A DNA stretch of 64,000 bases, from NCBI RefSeq assembly GCF_024807845.1, contig NZ_JANUEQ010000003.1, positions 186,001-250,000 on the forward strand, given 5' to 3'. This DNA is from Klebsiella sp. BIGb0407. GTDB lineage: Bacteria; Pseudomonadota; Gammaproteobacteria; Enterobacterales; Enterobacteriaceae. Shown here in pieces: positions 21,376 through 28,975 of the stretch (positions are counted from its first letter, which is position 1; each line of letters starts with the position of its first letter). The notes below the pieces were generated by a model. The model ran no database searches and was not told the origin of the DNA. It worked only from the letters and a program-made list of their open reading frames with translations. A program made the translations under genes and the position numbers.

Positions 21376-21780
21376 TCAATATTTCATCCTGAACGCCTCG
21401 GCCATCATCCCTGGCTTGTGCATGTGATTATTGTTACGAGCCATTTTATGCGCTTCGGGTTTCAGGATAATAATCAGCAGCCAGGTATCAGGTTCTATTG
21501 CACCCTGACAGTAAACTAAATGAGCCCTATCGCTGGTACGTTTGAATTGACGTAAAAACTGAGGAAAAGGAGCGTCTGCATCAGCAAGATGAATGTGGGC
21601 CACTTGCTCTTGTTTTACCAGGGGCCAGGTGCGGTCATCATCATAAGGCGCATCACGACCAAAGGTATCTGGCAACACCCCGTCTTTTTTATAAGACAAA
21701 AAATCCGCCACCAAATCATCAAGCTCTTGCTGACTTAATTGCTGGCGGATCGGTGCTGACTTGAAAATCCTTATGCTCAT
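21376..21780 (-). CDS. yafO: Type II toxin YafO (mRNA interferase)
   Basis: Ribosome-associated mRNA interferase of the YafO family. 134 residues against 132 in E. coli, and similar throughout: SYKKDGVLPDTFGRDAPYDDDRTWPL, then VAHIHLADADAPFPQFLRQF, HLVYCQGAIEPDTWLLIIIL and the C-terminus KPGMMAEAFRMKY. The start overlaps the yafN stop by four bases, the usual antitoxin-first coupling. In E. coli K-12 yafNO sits in the SOS-regulated dinB operon. Here it stands alone, without dinB or yafP, inside an accessory insertion. Confidence 0.9.
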   Translation of the reverse strand: MSIRIFKSAPIRQQLSQQELDDLVADFLSYKKDGVLPDTFGRDAPYDDDRTWPLVKQEQVAHIHLADADAPFPQFLRQFKRTSDRAHLVYCQGAIEPDTWLLIIILKPEAHKMARNNNHMHKPGMMAEAFRMKY

Positions 21781-22070
21781 TCCGTGAACTCGGTAAGATC
21801 CTTATCAGAGGCGTTCTGCAGCAGTTGCTGCCCACTATCGGCAATATCACTTAAACGTTCAGCCGTTGGCCTGAATCGCGCGGCGGTATGTATCCGCCCC
21901 TGTTTCTCTTCTAACAAGTCGATCAACTCTTCAAATACTTTGGCACTAACCATATAACCAGCAGGTCGGTTATTAGAGAGAACAGCAACCGGTTCATCAA
22001 TAAAATATTTCGCCGGGTTTTTTCTTAGTTCGGTGATATTAATAGATTTTTCTGCGAGGATACGTTCCAT
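21777..22070 (-). CDS. yafN: Type II antitoxin YafN (Phd/YefM family)
   Basis: Antitoxin that binds YafO and autorepresses its operon. 97 residues, the same length as E. coli YafN. The N-terminal Phd/YefM DNA-binding domain is strongly conserved (ERILAEKSINITELRKNP, then AVLSNNRPAGYMVS). The C-terminal toxin-binding tail is more variable and acidic. It has a GAGGTGA ribosome binding site. Upstream repeated ATGTG motifs (22085-22128) are candidate operator repeats. It overlaps yafO by four bases. Confidence 0.92.
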   Translation of the reverse strand: MERILAEKSINITELRKNPAKYFIDEPVAVLSNNRPAGYMVSAKVFEELIDLLEEKQGRIHTAARFRPTAERLSDIADSGQQLLQNASDKDLTEFTE

Positions 22071-22084
22071 AATTCACCTCAAAG

Positions 22085-22128
22085 CACATTTCATTAAACA
22101 CATCATAATACACATTAAAACGTACATC
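22085..22128 (-). promoter_or_regulatory. Repeated ATGTG motifs upstream of yafN (candidate operator)
   Basis: On the minus strand four copies of (A/G)ATGT(G/A) occur at forward positions 22085, 22099, 22111 and 22123, spaced 14, 12 and 12 bases. They lie in an AT-rich stretch 15-58 bases before the yafN start. Phd/YefM antitoxins bind such clustered sites, so I infer an autoregulatory operator. Confidence 0.4.
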
Positions 22129-22162
22129 AATTTACCTTTGTTTATAAAACGCACAAAGAAAA

Positions 22163-22732
22163 TTAAAATACATCAACCTCTGAACTATCACGGACCAGCA
22201 CCCTGGGCGACCAGTATCCTGACTCTCCGGAGTTCTGCTGTTTCCAGCCTGCCTTTTGTAGTTCTCGGGCAATCAGCATATTCATAAATCCATGCCCGAT
22301 ACTGATTACCCGCCCATGCACTTCTGCCAGATTAGCCAGCTCATCTGAAACGGACTTCGCCCTCTTTTTGACGGAAGAAAAAGATTCCACACCGCCGCTG
22401 GCACCCGCCATCCATACCAGACGAAATGCTGTTGCCCAGGCAAGCGGGGTTAACTTTAACAGGGGGAGATTAAAGGCCGGTAATGGCGCTTCATAGAGCG
22501 CATCAAGGATCATATCTGGCTTCAGGCCAAGTGCCGTAACGGACTCAAGCGTTCGCCGCATCGGGCTTGCAACAACAAACTGCCCATTAAAGCCTGCAAC
22601 GATTGAAGCAGCGGGCATATCCATTATGCCCGCTGCATCATAGTCCGCTATCCAGGCGTTCATCGCCGAAGCGTTGATGGCAGTTGAAGTTTCAATATCA
22701 GGCTTGCCATGGCGTAGTAATGTTAATTCCAT
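22163..22732 (-). CDS. Histidine phosphatase family protein
   Basis: 189-residue protein of the phosphoglycerate-mutase-like histidine phosphatase superfamily. The catalytic RHG triad lies at the N-terminus (LTLLRHGKPD, His8). A conserved Arg region follows in ASPMRRTLES and the second catalytic His in SIGHGFMNML near residue 145. It has no signal peptide, so it is cytoplasmic; the substrate is unknown. It lies in the ubiX-purF accessory region, divergent from the RpiR regulator. It is not SixA, which is present separately at 46.6 kb. Confidence 0.8.
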   Translation of the reverse strand: MELTLLRHGKPDIETSTAINASAMNAWIADYDAAGIMDMPAASIVAGFNGQFVVASPMRRTLESVTALGLKPDMILDALYEAPLPAFNLPLLKLTPLAWATAFRLVWMAGASGGVESFSSVKKRAKSVSDELANLAEVHGRVISIGHGFMNMLIARELQKAGWKQQNSGESGYWSPRVLVRDSSEVDVF

Positions 22733-22859
22733 AAAAGAGAGTCTCAGGTTAAAACAGAAGTCTGCATATATCAGCTCAAGCCAATTACCGCTTGAAATAC
22801 CGGTGAATATGATTTACTGATGGTAGTTATCTGCCAAGCAACTATACAGTCACTCACTT

Positions 22860-23726
22860 ATGCCTGATAACGATGCGTTACTCCCTCCAGAAGAAACCCC
22901 GGTAATACGCTCATTTAATCATCGTATCAGGCATATTTTGCCGTCTTTGCCACCTTCAGAAAAACGCCTGGGTGAGTTTGTGCTGCGTTTTTCCGGTGAT
23001 TTTGCCGCTTATTCAGCCTCAGAGCTGGCCGAAATGGTGGGTGTCTCTAATGCGACAGTCAGCCGCTTTATCCGCCGCCTGGGCTATGAGAATTACGAGG
23101 CTGCCCGCCTGCATGTCCGCAGTGAAAACCAGGTTGCCGATACCGCAGCTGAGAGTGAATCAACGAATCAAAATGGCTGGGACTCCACCCTGTCACTGGC
23201 AGAAAGTAACTTGCGCCAGACACTGTCAGATTTGTCAGAAGAAGAGGTCAATGATATTGCTGACGCGATTATCCAGGCCCGGCGAGTCTGCTTCTTCGGC
23301 ACCCGTAATAACCATAACTTTGCCTCTTATCTACGCTGGCAGCTTCTTCAGGTTATCCCTGGCGGCGATGTTCTGCCGGGAGCGGGTGAGACACTGGGAG
23401 AGTTTTTACCCGGATTTAATCAGGACGATATGCTGGTGGTATTTGATTTGCGCCGTAGCCAGCCCGTTACTGAACAATTTACCCGACTTGCCCATCAGCA
23501 AGGGGTAAAAATCCTCTATATCACCGATAACTACGCTACCCCCCCTCTCTCTGCTAACTGGATTTTACGCTGTGAAACTAAATCAGCCGGGCCCATCGAC
23601 AATCATGTTGCAGCCATGATGCTTTGCCATATCCTCGCCAGCCGGGTGATACAACGCGTTTCAGCCTCAGGTAAACAGCGCCTGGCATTGATTGAACAAG
23701 CTCACGATCAGCTGAAAGAGCTGTAG
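22860..23726 (+). CDS. MurR/RpiR-family transcriptional regulator
   Basis: 288 residues. The N-terminal HTH_6 domain (about 15-95) has SASELAEMVGVSNATVSRFIRRLGY split as recognition helix VSNATVSRFIRRLG. The C-terminal SIS domain (about 125-255) has FFGTRNNHNFASYLRWQL and VFDLRRSQP. SIS domains bind phosphosugars, but some RpiR regulators control amino-acid, hydantoin or purine catabolism. It is directly upstream of, and on the same strand as, an MFS transporter-racemase pair, and is the obvious candidate to bind the two GAAAA-N4-TTTTC repeats between them. Confidence 0.88.
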   Translation: MPDNDALLPPEETPVIRSFNHRIRHILPSLPPSEKRLGEFVLRFSGDFAAYSASELAEMVGVSNATVSRFIRRLGYENYEAARLHVRSENQVADTAAESESTNQNGWDSTLSLAESNLRQTLSDLSEEEVNDIADAIIQARRVCFFGTRNNHNFASYLRWQLLQVIPGGDVLPGAGETLGEFLPGFNQDDMLVVFDLRRSQPVTEQFTRLAHQQGVKILYITDNYATPPLSANWILRCETKSAGPIDNHVAAMMLCHILASRVIQRVSASGKQRLALIEQAHDQLKEL

Positions 23727-23856
23727 ACGCTCTGCCGGAAACCCAATAGCACACTGAAAGGGCAGTATCTGCTCTGAGTTTGTGCATCCTTTATCCTGGT
23801 ACGGTTTCTGTCCTTCTTTTTTCAGGCCTCTGAATGGCTTTCCCTCGCCTTTTAAT

Positions 23857-23870
23857 GAAAATATATTTTC
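23857..23870. promoter_or_regulatory. Operator-like palindrome 1 (GAAAA-TATA-TTTTC)
   Basis: Perfect 14-base palindrome 76 bases upstream of the MFS start. The same arms recur at 23887-23900, with centres 30 bp apart, close to three helical turns. This suggests cooperative binding by the adjacent RpiR regulator. Confidence 0.6.
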
Positions 23871-23880
23871 TTTAAATTTA

Positions 23881-23896
23881 TGGCATGAAAAATGCT
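23881..23896 (+). promoter_or_regulatory. Sigma-54-like promoter of the MFS-racemase operon
   Basis: TGGCATGAAAAATGCT has GG and GC exactly ten bases apart and keeps TGGCA and TGC of the consensus. Transcription would start near 23908, about 38 bases before the MFS ATG. I could not identify a convincing NtrC site upstream, so this remains a candidate. Confidence 0.5.
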
Positions 23897-23902
23897 TTTC
23901 AT
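23885..23902. promoter_or_regulatory. Operator-like palindrome 2 (ATGAAAA-ATGC-TTTTCAT)
   Basis: Perfect seven-base arms around a four-base spacer. The core GAAAA-N4-TTTTC is identical to the upstream copy. It overlaps the sigma-54-like element at 23881-23896, so a protein bound here would block that promoter. Confidence 0.6.
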
Positions 23903-23945
23903 AAATAGCGATATCACACTCTACTGGTGGCGACAGGAGCCGTTT

Positions 23946-25349
23946 ATGACACAACTGGTACCGGAAACAACAACACAGCACCACAATTCCTCAATGGGGC
24001 AATTAGAAACAGCCCTCGATAACATAGGCACTACACGCTCACACCGGATGATCATCCTGATGGTGGTGATTGGTGTCATGTTTGATGTTTTTGAACAGAA
24101 TGCGATTGGGCTTATTGCCCCCCTGCTACAGATGTCATGGGGGTTAACGGCGACAGATATTGGTTTTCTGAATACCATTACCTTTATTTCAGCCGCTTCG
24201 GGGCGCTTATTATCCGGCTACTTTGCCGACCGCTTCGGGCGTCGGTTTATGCTGAACGTCAATTTATTACTCTTTACGCTGGGTGCAATTCTTTGTGCTC
24301 TGGCGCCGAATTATGCCACTCTGGCTATCGGGCGTTTAATTGTCGGTTTTGGGCTGGGCGGAGAGATAACCACCGCCGTGACTCTGCTGGCTGAATTTTG
24401 TTCATCACGCTTTCGCGGCACCGCCGTCGGCATCATCAACGTTGGCGGAGGTGGCCTGGGTAATATGCTTGCCCCGGCATTCGCTTTACTGGTGTTCTAT
24501 CTGTTCCCTGGCGAAAATAGCTGGCGCTGGCTATTTGCCTGCCTGGTGCTCCCTGCTCTGTTGCTGATCCTCTACCGTCGTTTTATACCCGAGACCCCAC
24601 GCTATCTGGTCAGTCAGGGGGAGATACAACAGGCTAACCATGTCCTATCTATGCTGGCTGCCGGTAAATTGCTGCATCAGACTTTCCCGGTTTCGCAGTA
24701 TATCGATGAAAAACCGGTCACCGATCGGGCGGATACGCAGCGTGTCGGTTCATGGCGAATGATATTTTCCGGTTCTTATCGTAAGACGACGATATCGATG
24801 GGTATCGCTTCATGGATGACCTTTGGCGCTCAGCTGGCACTGCTCACCTTGATGCCAACAATTCTGGTTTCACAGGGCTATTCCATTAATAAAAGCTTTC
24901 TGTTTACCATTATTATGCAGAGCGGAAGCCTTCTCGGCGCACTGACCGCATCCTATTTAGCCTTTTATTTCCCGAGAAAAGTCATTTTGACCTGCGGCTC
25001 GATTGCAGCCTGCGCATCGGCGATTGCCTTTGGTTCCTTCACTGATAGTGTAGCGACCATTCTACTGACCGGCGCGCTGTTTCAATTTTGTGTGTTGTTA
25101 CTTAATACCACCGTCTGGGTTTATGCCCCGGAGTTATTCCCGACAAAAATGCGTGGGTTTGGTACTTCCTTCATTCTGGCAATGGGCACCATCGGTGGCG
25201 CACTGATGCAGATCCCTGCGGGTAAGATGTTTGACCTGATGGGCACAACGGGGCTTTTTGCTATGATTGCCGGCATGTATATTATTTTTCTTATCGCTAT
25301 TCAGTTCTCGTCTGAGACCTTTAAGCGTTCAATAGACAGAGCAGCATAA
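23946..25349 (+). CDS. MFS transporter (aromatic acid/sugar-acid symporter-like)
   Basis: 467 residues, 12 predicted membrane segments. The MFS motif between helices 2 and 3 is GYFADRFGRRFMLN (about 105-118). A conserved acidic residue lies in VMFDVFEQNAIG of helix 1, and the second-half signature is YAPELFPTKMRGFG. These features suit the AAHS/sugar-porter-like branch; the substrate is not identifiable. The ATG at 23946 has AGGAG seven bases before it, so I reject the upstream frame from 23892. Its TAA overlaps the racemase ATG by one base (TAATG), so the two are coupled. Confidence 0.87.
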   Translation: MTQLVPETTTQHHNSSMGQLETALDNIGTTRSHRMIILMVVIGVMFDVFEQNAIGLIAPLLQMSWGLTATDIGFLNTITFISAASGRLLSGYFADRFGRRFMLNVNLLLFTLGAILCALAPNYATLAIGRLIVGFGLGGEITTAVTLLAEFCSSRFRGTAVGIINVGGGGLGNMLAPAFALLVFYLFPGENSWRWLFACLVLPALLLILYRRFIPETPRYLVSQGEIQQANHVLSMLAAGKLLHQTFPVSQYIDEKPVTDRADTQRVGSWRMIFSGSYRKTTISMGIASWMTFGAQLALLTLMPTILVSQGYSINKSFLFTIIMQSGSLLGALTASYLAFYFPRKVILTCGSIAACASAIAFGSFTDSVATILLTGALFQFCVLLLNTTVWVYAPELFPTKMRGFGTSFILAMGTIGGALMQIPAGKMFDLMGTTGLFAMIAGMYIIFLIAIQFSSETFKRSIDRAA

Positions 25350-26014
25350 TGACAGGTTATAAAATTGCGCTAATCAACCCGAATAGTTCTGTGGCAACCA
25401 GTGAAATGATGGGCAGACTGGCAGAAGCCTGCCTGCCTGACGGGTTCCGGCTTCAGGTGATTACCGCAGAAAAAACGCCTGAAATGCTCGTCACGACTCA
25501 AGATATTACGCTCGCTAAGCTTGAGGTCGAGCGTCTTGCTATGGCTGTAGCGAAATCCGTGGATGCTATCGTGGTGGGTGCTTTTGGCGACCCGGCCCTC
25601 TCGAAATTACGGGAGGTCATATCCGTGCCAGCCATAGGTATCGGCGAGGCTTCACTGCTGGCAGCAAGCCTGGGGCAACGCCCCTTTGCGGTCGTCACCG
25701 TGACTCCGGGCTTAAGAGATTCTATATCTGGCTATATCGGCCGTCTGGAGCTCAGTCACCTCTGCCGTGGAGTCTTTATTACTGAAGAGGACGCCAGTTT
25801 GTTGATGGACGACCCACGGTATCTTGAGCAGCAGCTGTATCAAGCCTCTTTGTTAGCGATTGCTAAAGGCGCTGAGGCGATTGTTATTGGCGGCGGCCCT
25901 TTAGCGCCAGCGGCTGAACGCCTGAAGACCAGACTTCCTGTTCCGGTTATTTCACCGCTTATTGCCGGTATCTGTAGCGCTGTTGAACAGATAAGTAAAA
26001 GCCCGAAGAGCTGA
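25349..26014 (+). CDS. Asp/Glu/hydantoin racemase family protein
   Basis: 221 residues of the Asp/Glu/hydantoin racemase superfamily, typically hydantoin or amino-acid racemases and arylmalonate decarboxylase relatives. The N-terminus is IALINPNSSVATSEMM. The first catalytic-Cys position of hydantoin racemases appears as Gly in VGAFGDPAL, and the second as Gly in VIGGGPLAP. The usual two-cysteine racemase pair is therefore not evident. This argues for caution about racemase activity; a lyase, decarboxylase or ligand-binding role is possible. It is translationally coupled to the transporter. Confidence 0.82.
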   Translation: MTGYKIALINPNSSVATSEMMGRLAEACLPDGFRLQVITAEKTPEMLVTTQDITLAKLEVERLAMAVAKSVDAIVVGAFGDPALSKLREVISVPAIGIGEASLLAASLGQRPFAVVTVTPGLRDSISGYIGRLELSHLCRGVFITEEDASLLMDDPRYLEQQLYQASLLAIAKGAEAIVIGGGPLAPAAERLKTRLPVPVISPLIAGICSAVEQISKSPKS

Positions 26015-26040
26015 GCTACGAGCTCCCTGTTCTCAGGGCA

Positions 26041-26070
26041 AAAAAAACCCACAGTAATCACACTGTGGGT
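26041..26070 (-). terminator. Intrinsic terminator of purF
   Basis: On the minus strand ACCCACAG-TGTGATTA-CTGTGGGT is followed by TTTTTTT. It lies 20 bases past the purF stop and also faces the end of the racemase gene. Confidence 0.9.
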
Positions 26071-26091
26071 CTGAGCGGGACTGCATAACGA

Positions 26092-27609
26092 TTAACCCTC
26101 GTTATGCATTTCCAAATTTTCGACTTCATTCTGGCGAGCAACCGCCTGAGAGTCATCATTACGTAGTGACTCGAGATATTCGAGATATTTATGGTCAACG
26201 TCTTTAGTGACGTAAATACCGTTAAATACCGAACACTCAAACTCAGTGATATCCGGATTTTCCATACGAACCGCTTCGATAAGATCGTCAAGGTCCTGGA
26301 ATAAAAGGCCATCAGCGCCGATTATCTGACAAATTTCGTCCACTTCACGGCCATGCGCGATTAATTCATTCGCGCTTGGCATATCAATGCCATAGACGTT
26401 AGGGAAACGCACTTCCGGTGCCGCTGAAACGAGGTAAACCTTTTTCGCTCCGGCTTCGCGCGCCATTTCGATAATTTGCTCTGAGGTGGTACCACGAACA
26501 ATAGAGTCGTCCACCAGCAAGACGTTCTTATCGCGGAACTCAGCCCGGTTAGCGTTCAGTTTACGGCGTACAGATTTACGACGTAACTGCTGGCCTGGCA
26601 TAATAAAGGTACGGCCAACATAGCGGTTCTTCACAAAGCCCTGACGATAAGGTTTATCGAGGATGTGGGCAATTTCCAGTGCGATATCGCAAGAAGTCTC
26701 TGGAATTGGAATGACAACATCAATATCCAAGTCTTCCCACTCGCGTGCTATCTTCGCACCGAGTTTTTTACCCATTTCAACGCGGGCGCTGTAGACAGAG
26801 ATTTTGTCAATAAACGAGTCCGGACGTGCAAAGTAGACATACTCAAACAGGCAAGGATTGCTGACTGGGTTTTCAGCACACAGGCGGCTGAACAGTTCAC
26901 CTTTTTCAGTGATATAGACAGCTTCGCCTGGTGCAATATCACGCAGAAAATCAAAACCGAGGGTATTTATGGCAACACTTTCAGAAGCAACCATATACTC
27001 GGTGCGGCCATCATCAAGTGTGCGCTTGCCGATAACCAAGGGACGAATACCGTGCGCGTCACGGAAAGCCACCATGCCATGACCAATTATCATCGCCACA
27101 CAGGCATAGGCCCCGCGGATCTGTTTATTAGTCGCAGCAATCGCAGAGAAAATGTTGTCTGCTTCCAGCGGGTAGTGACGATAGTTGTCGAGTTCGCTGG
27201 CAAAAATATTGAGCAGTATTTCAGAGTCAGAGGTCGTATTGATATGACGACGTTTCTCTTCAAATAGCTTCTTACGCAGCTCATGTGCATTGGTTAAATT
27301 ACCATTATGCGCAAGCGTAATGCCGTAAGGAGAGTTAACATAAAAAGGCTGTGCTTCTGAAGCGCTGGAGCTACCGGCGGTCGGATAGCGTACATGACCT
27401 AAACCCATATTCCCTTGCAGGCGCTGCATATGACGGGCTTCAAATACATCGCTCACCAAACCGTTTGCTTTACGCAGTCGGAAGCAATTTAAGGAATCAA
27501 TGGTGACGATGCCTGCGGCATCCTGGCCCCGGTGCTGAAGCACCGTTAAGGCGTCATAAATAGACTGGTTGACCGGTGTAAAACCGGCGATCCCAACAAT
27601 ACCGCACAT
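26092..27609 (-). CDS. purF: Amidophosphoribosyltransferase PurF
   Basis: First committed enzyme of purine synthesis: PRPP + glutamine to phosphoribosylamine. 505 residues, the standard length. The Ntn glutaminase domain begins MCGIVGIAG, with Cys2 exposed after Met removal. RYPTAGSSS and the NGNLTN loop follow. The C-terminal PRTase domain has the PRPP motif [13 protein letters not shown] (about 362-374). It lies 40 bases downstream of cvpA in a PurR-controlled operon. In this genome its downstream neighbour ubiX has been separated by accessory DNA. Confidence 0.98.
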   Translation of the reverse strand: MCGIVGIAGFTPVNQSIYDALTVLQHRGQDAAGIVTIDSLNCFRLRKANGLVSDVFEARHMQRLQGNMGLGHVRYPTAGSSSASEAQPFYVNSPYGITLAHNGNLTNAHELRKKLFEEKRRHINTTSDSEILLNIFASELDNYRHYPLEADNIFSAIAATNKQIRGAYACVAMIIGHGMVAFRDAHGIRPLVIGKRTLDDGRTEYMVASESVAINTLGFDFLRDIAPGEAVYITEKGELFSRLCAENPVSNPCLFEYVYFARPDSFIDKISVYSARVEMGKKLGAKIAREWEDLDIDVVIPIPETSCDIALEIAHILDKPYRQGFVKNRYVGRTFIMPGQQLRRKSVRRKLNANRAEFRDKNVLLVDDSIVRGTTSEQIIEMAREAGAKKVYLVSAAPEVRFPNVYGIDMPSANELIAHGREVDEICQIIGADGLLFQDLDDLIEAVRMENPDITEFECSVFNGIYVTKDVDHKYLEYLESLRNDDSQAVARQNEVENLEMHNEG

Positions 27610-27649
27610 GTTGTCTTTTCCTCATTAAGCCACAACTCCCACGCTACGA

Positions 27650-28135
27650 TTAGCGGGGTAAGAAACTTGACGAGCCTTGCAGGTAATCAAAAAACCACCT
27701 GATGATAAAACTGAATTGAGGGATAAGCTGCGACTGCTGCCACTCTTCGCTTTTCGAAAAGCCGGTAAATGAGTCAAGAAAGAACAGAATGGCGGAGACG
27801 ATCAACACTCCACGTAACGCACCAAAACAGATTCCTAACACCCTGTCTGTACCCGACAGGCCGGTTTTTTCTACCAGTGCACTAATGACATAATTCACTA
27901 TGGCACCGACGATAAGCGTCGTAATAAACAATAGCGCAATAGCTATTCCATTTCGTATCAGTTCATCTTCAAAGCCAGTGAACCAGACTGACAGATAAGG
28001 ATAATAATGGCTGGCAACGAAGAATGCACATCCCCACGTTACAAGCGATAACGCTTCCCTGACAAAGCCACGAACGACACTTACCAGGCAAGAAAAGCCG
28101 ATAACTGCAATGATGGCGTAATCTATCCAAACCAT
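27650..28135 (-). CDS. cvpA: Colicin V production protein CvpA
   Basis: Inner-membrane protein of about 161 residues (E. coli 162) needed for colicin V production and linked to envelope and bile tolerance. Four hydrophobic segments are visible: [20 protein letters not shown] near the N-terminus, then about 30-45, 65-90 and 105-125 (the last with [16 protein letters not shown]). The start at 28135 has GAGAAT upstream, and the PurR box lies 58-73 bases before it. purF follows on the same transcript. Confidence 0.95.
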   Translation of the reverse strand: MVWIDYAIIAVIGFSCLVSVVRGFVREALSLVTWGCAFFVASHYYPYLSVWFTGFEDELIRNGIAIALLFITTLIVGAIVNYVISALVEKTGLSGTDRVLGICFGALRGVLIVSAILFFLDSFTGFSKSEEWQQSQLIPQFSFIIRWFFDYLQGSSSFLPR

Positions 28136-28192
28136 GAATTATTCTCGCGATAAATCGCCCTGACATCCGGTTCGGGCGCATTCTAACAGAAA

Positions 28193-28208
28193 AAGAAAAC
28201 GTTTGCGT
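28193..28208 (-). promoter_or_regulatory. PurR operator of cvpA-purF
   Basis: On the minus strand ACGCAAACGTTTTCTT matches the PurR box consensus ACGCAAACGTTTTCNT exactly. A -10-like TAGAAT lies just downstream. E. coli cvpA-purF is a classical PurR target with the operator in the same place. Confidence 0.95.
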
Positions 28209-28237
28209 AGGGATTTCCTTTCCCCGCACAAATAAAT

Positions 28238-28267
28238 AATGGCGTTGAAAAAAGCCTCAACGCCATT
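28238..28267 (-). terminator. Hairpin between dedD and cvpA
   Basis: AATGGCGTTGA (28238-28248) pairs perfectly with TCAACGCCATT (28257-28267) around AAAAAGCC. It sits 36 bases past the dedD stop and just before the PurR-controlled promoter, and probably ends the folC-dedD transcript. Confidence 0.7.
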
Positions 28268-28303
28268 CCAAAAACACCTCGTATCGGCTACGTAATTCCG
28301 GAC

Positions 28304-28975
28304 TTAAGGTGTATATCTCATCACATAAGCTCCCGGTAAACCGGAAAGAGATTTGAGCTCATTCAGAGAAGAATTAAGCTTTTCTTTAGAGGCATCCGGC
28401 CCCACCATAATACGCGTCACTGAGTTCTGTACCGGCGTTGATGGCAGGGTGTAAGCCTTAAAGCCTGCCTGACGCAGTTTAGCGACAATCTCATTCACTT
28501 TATCAGCATTTTTTAACGCCCCTACCTGTACCACAAATGCCTGCCCTGTCGGTGGTTTTTCCACTACGGGTTCAGGTTTTGCAACCGGTTCAGCAACCCG
28601 CGTTTCCGTTTTATTTTCAACCGGTTTCGGCTGCGGTTTTTCGACCGGTTTCGGACGTTCGCGAGGGACAGGAACATCGTTGTTTGCGATTGCCAGTTCA
28701 GGTTGCATCGCCGCATCTCTTAAACCAGAAGGCGTCGAACTTCCCGCCTGAACTTCAGCGCCAGCGCCTTCTGGTGGTTGGGCAGGCAACGCCTGATTCA
28801 CTTGAGGCAGCATATCTGGTTCGTCATTATCGCCGGGTTTTGGCACTAACGGAATCGCTGCAAATTCATCCTGATAATACTTTTTTTGCCCGTCAAGCAG
28901 CCCGGGCAGCACAATAACGCCCAGAGCAACCAGAATAATGGTGCCAACTAATCGATTTTGAAACTTACTCGCCAC
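28304..28975 (-). CDS. dedD: Cell division protein DedD (SPOR domain)
   Basis: Septal-ring protein, 223 residues. A short cytoplasmic N-terminus is followed by one membrane helix (LVGTIILVALGVIVLPGLLD, about 9-28). A long Pro/Glu/Lys-rich periplasmic linker (about 45-140) follows. The C-terminal SPOR domain that binds denuded peptidoglycan covers about 145-220 (FVVQVGALKNADKVNEIV, ending LPGAYVMRY). Its start overlaps the folC stop by 11 bases, so the genes are coupled. Confidence 0.95.
   Translation of the reverse strand: MASKFQNRLVGTIILVALGVIVLPGLLDGQKKYYQDEFAAIPLVPKPGDNDEPDMLPQVNQALPAQPPEGAGAEVQAGSSTPSGLRDAAMQPELAIANNDVPVPRERPKPVEKPQPKPVENKTETRVAEPVAKPEPVVEKPPTGQAFVVQVGALKNADKVNEIVAKLRQAGFKAYTLPSTPVQNSVTRIMVGPDASKEKLNSSLNELKSLSGLPGAYVMRYTP

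Noticed and set aside
23892-23945. Upstream start of the MFS gene
   Set aside because: That start overlaps the operator and sigma-54-like element and lacks a ribosome site, while the ATG at 23946 has AGGAG at the right distance.
26665-27267. 200-codon ORF antisense to purF
   Set aside because: Shadow of the conserved PurF frame; long only because purF codon use avoids stops on the other strand.
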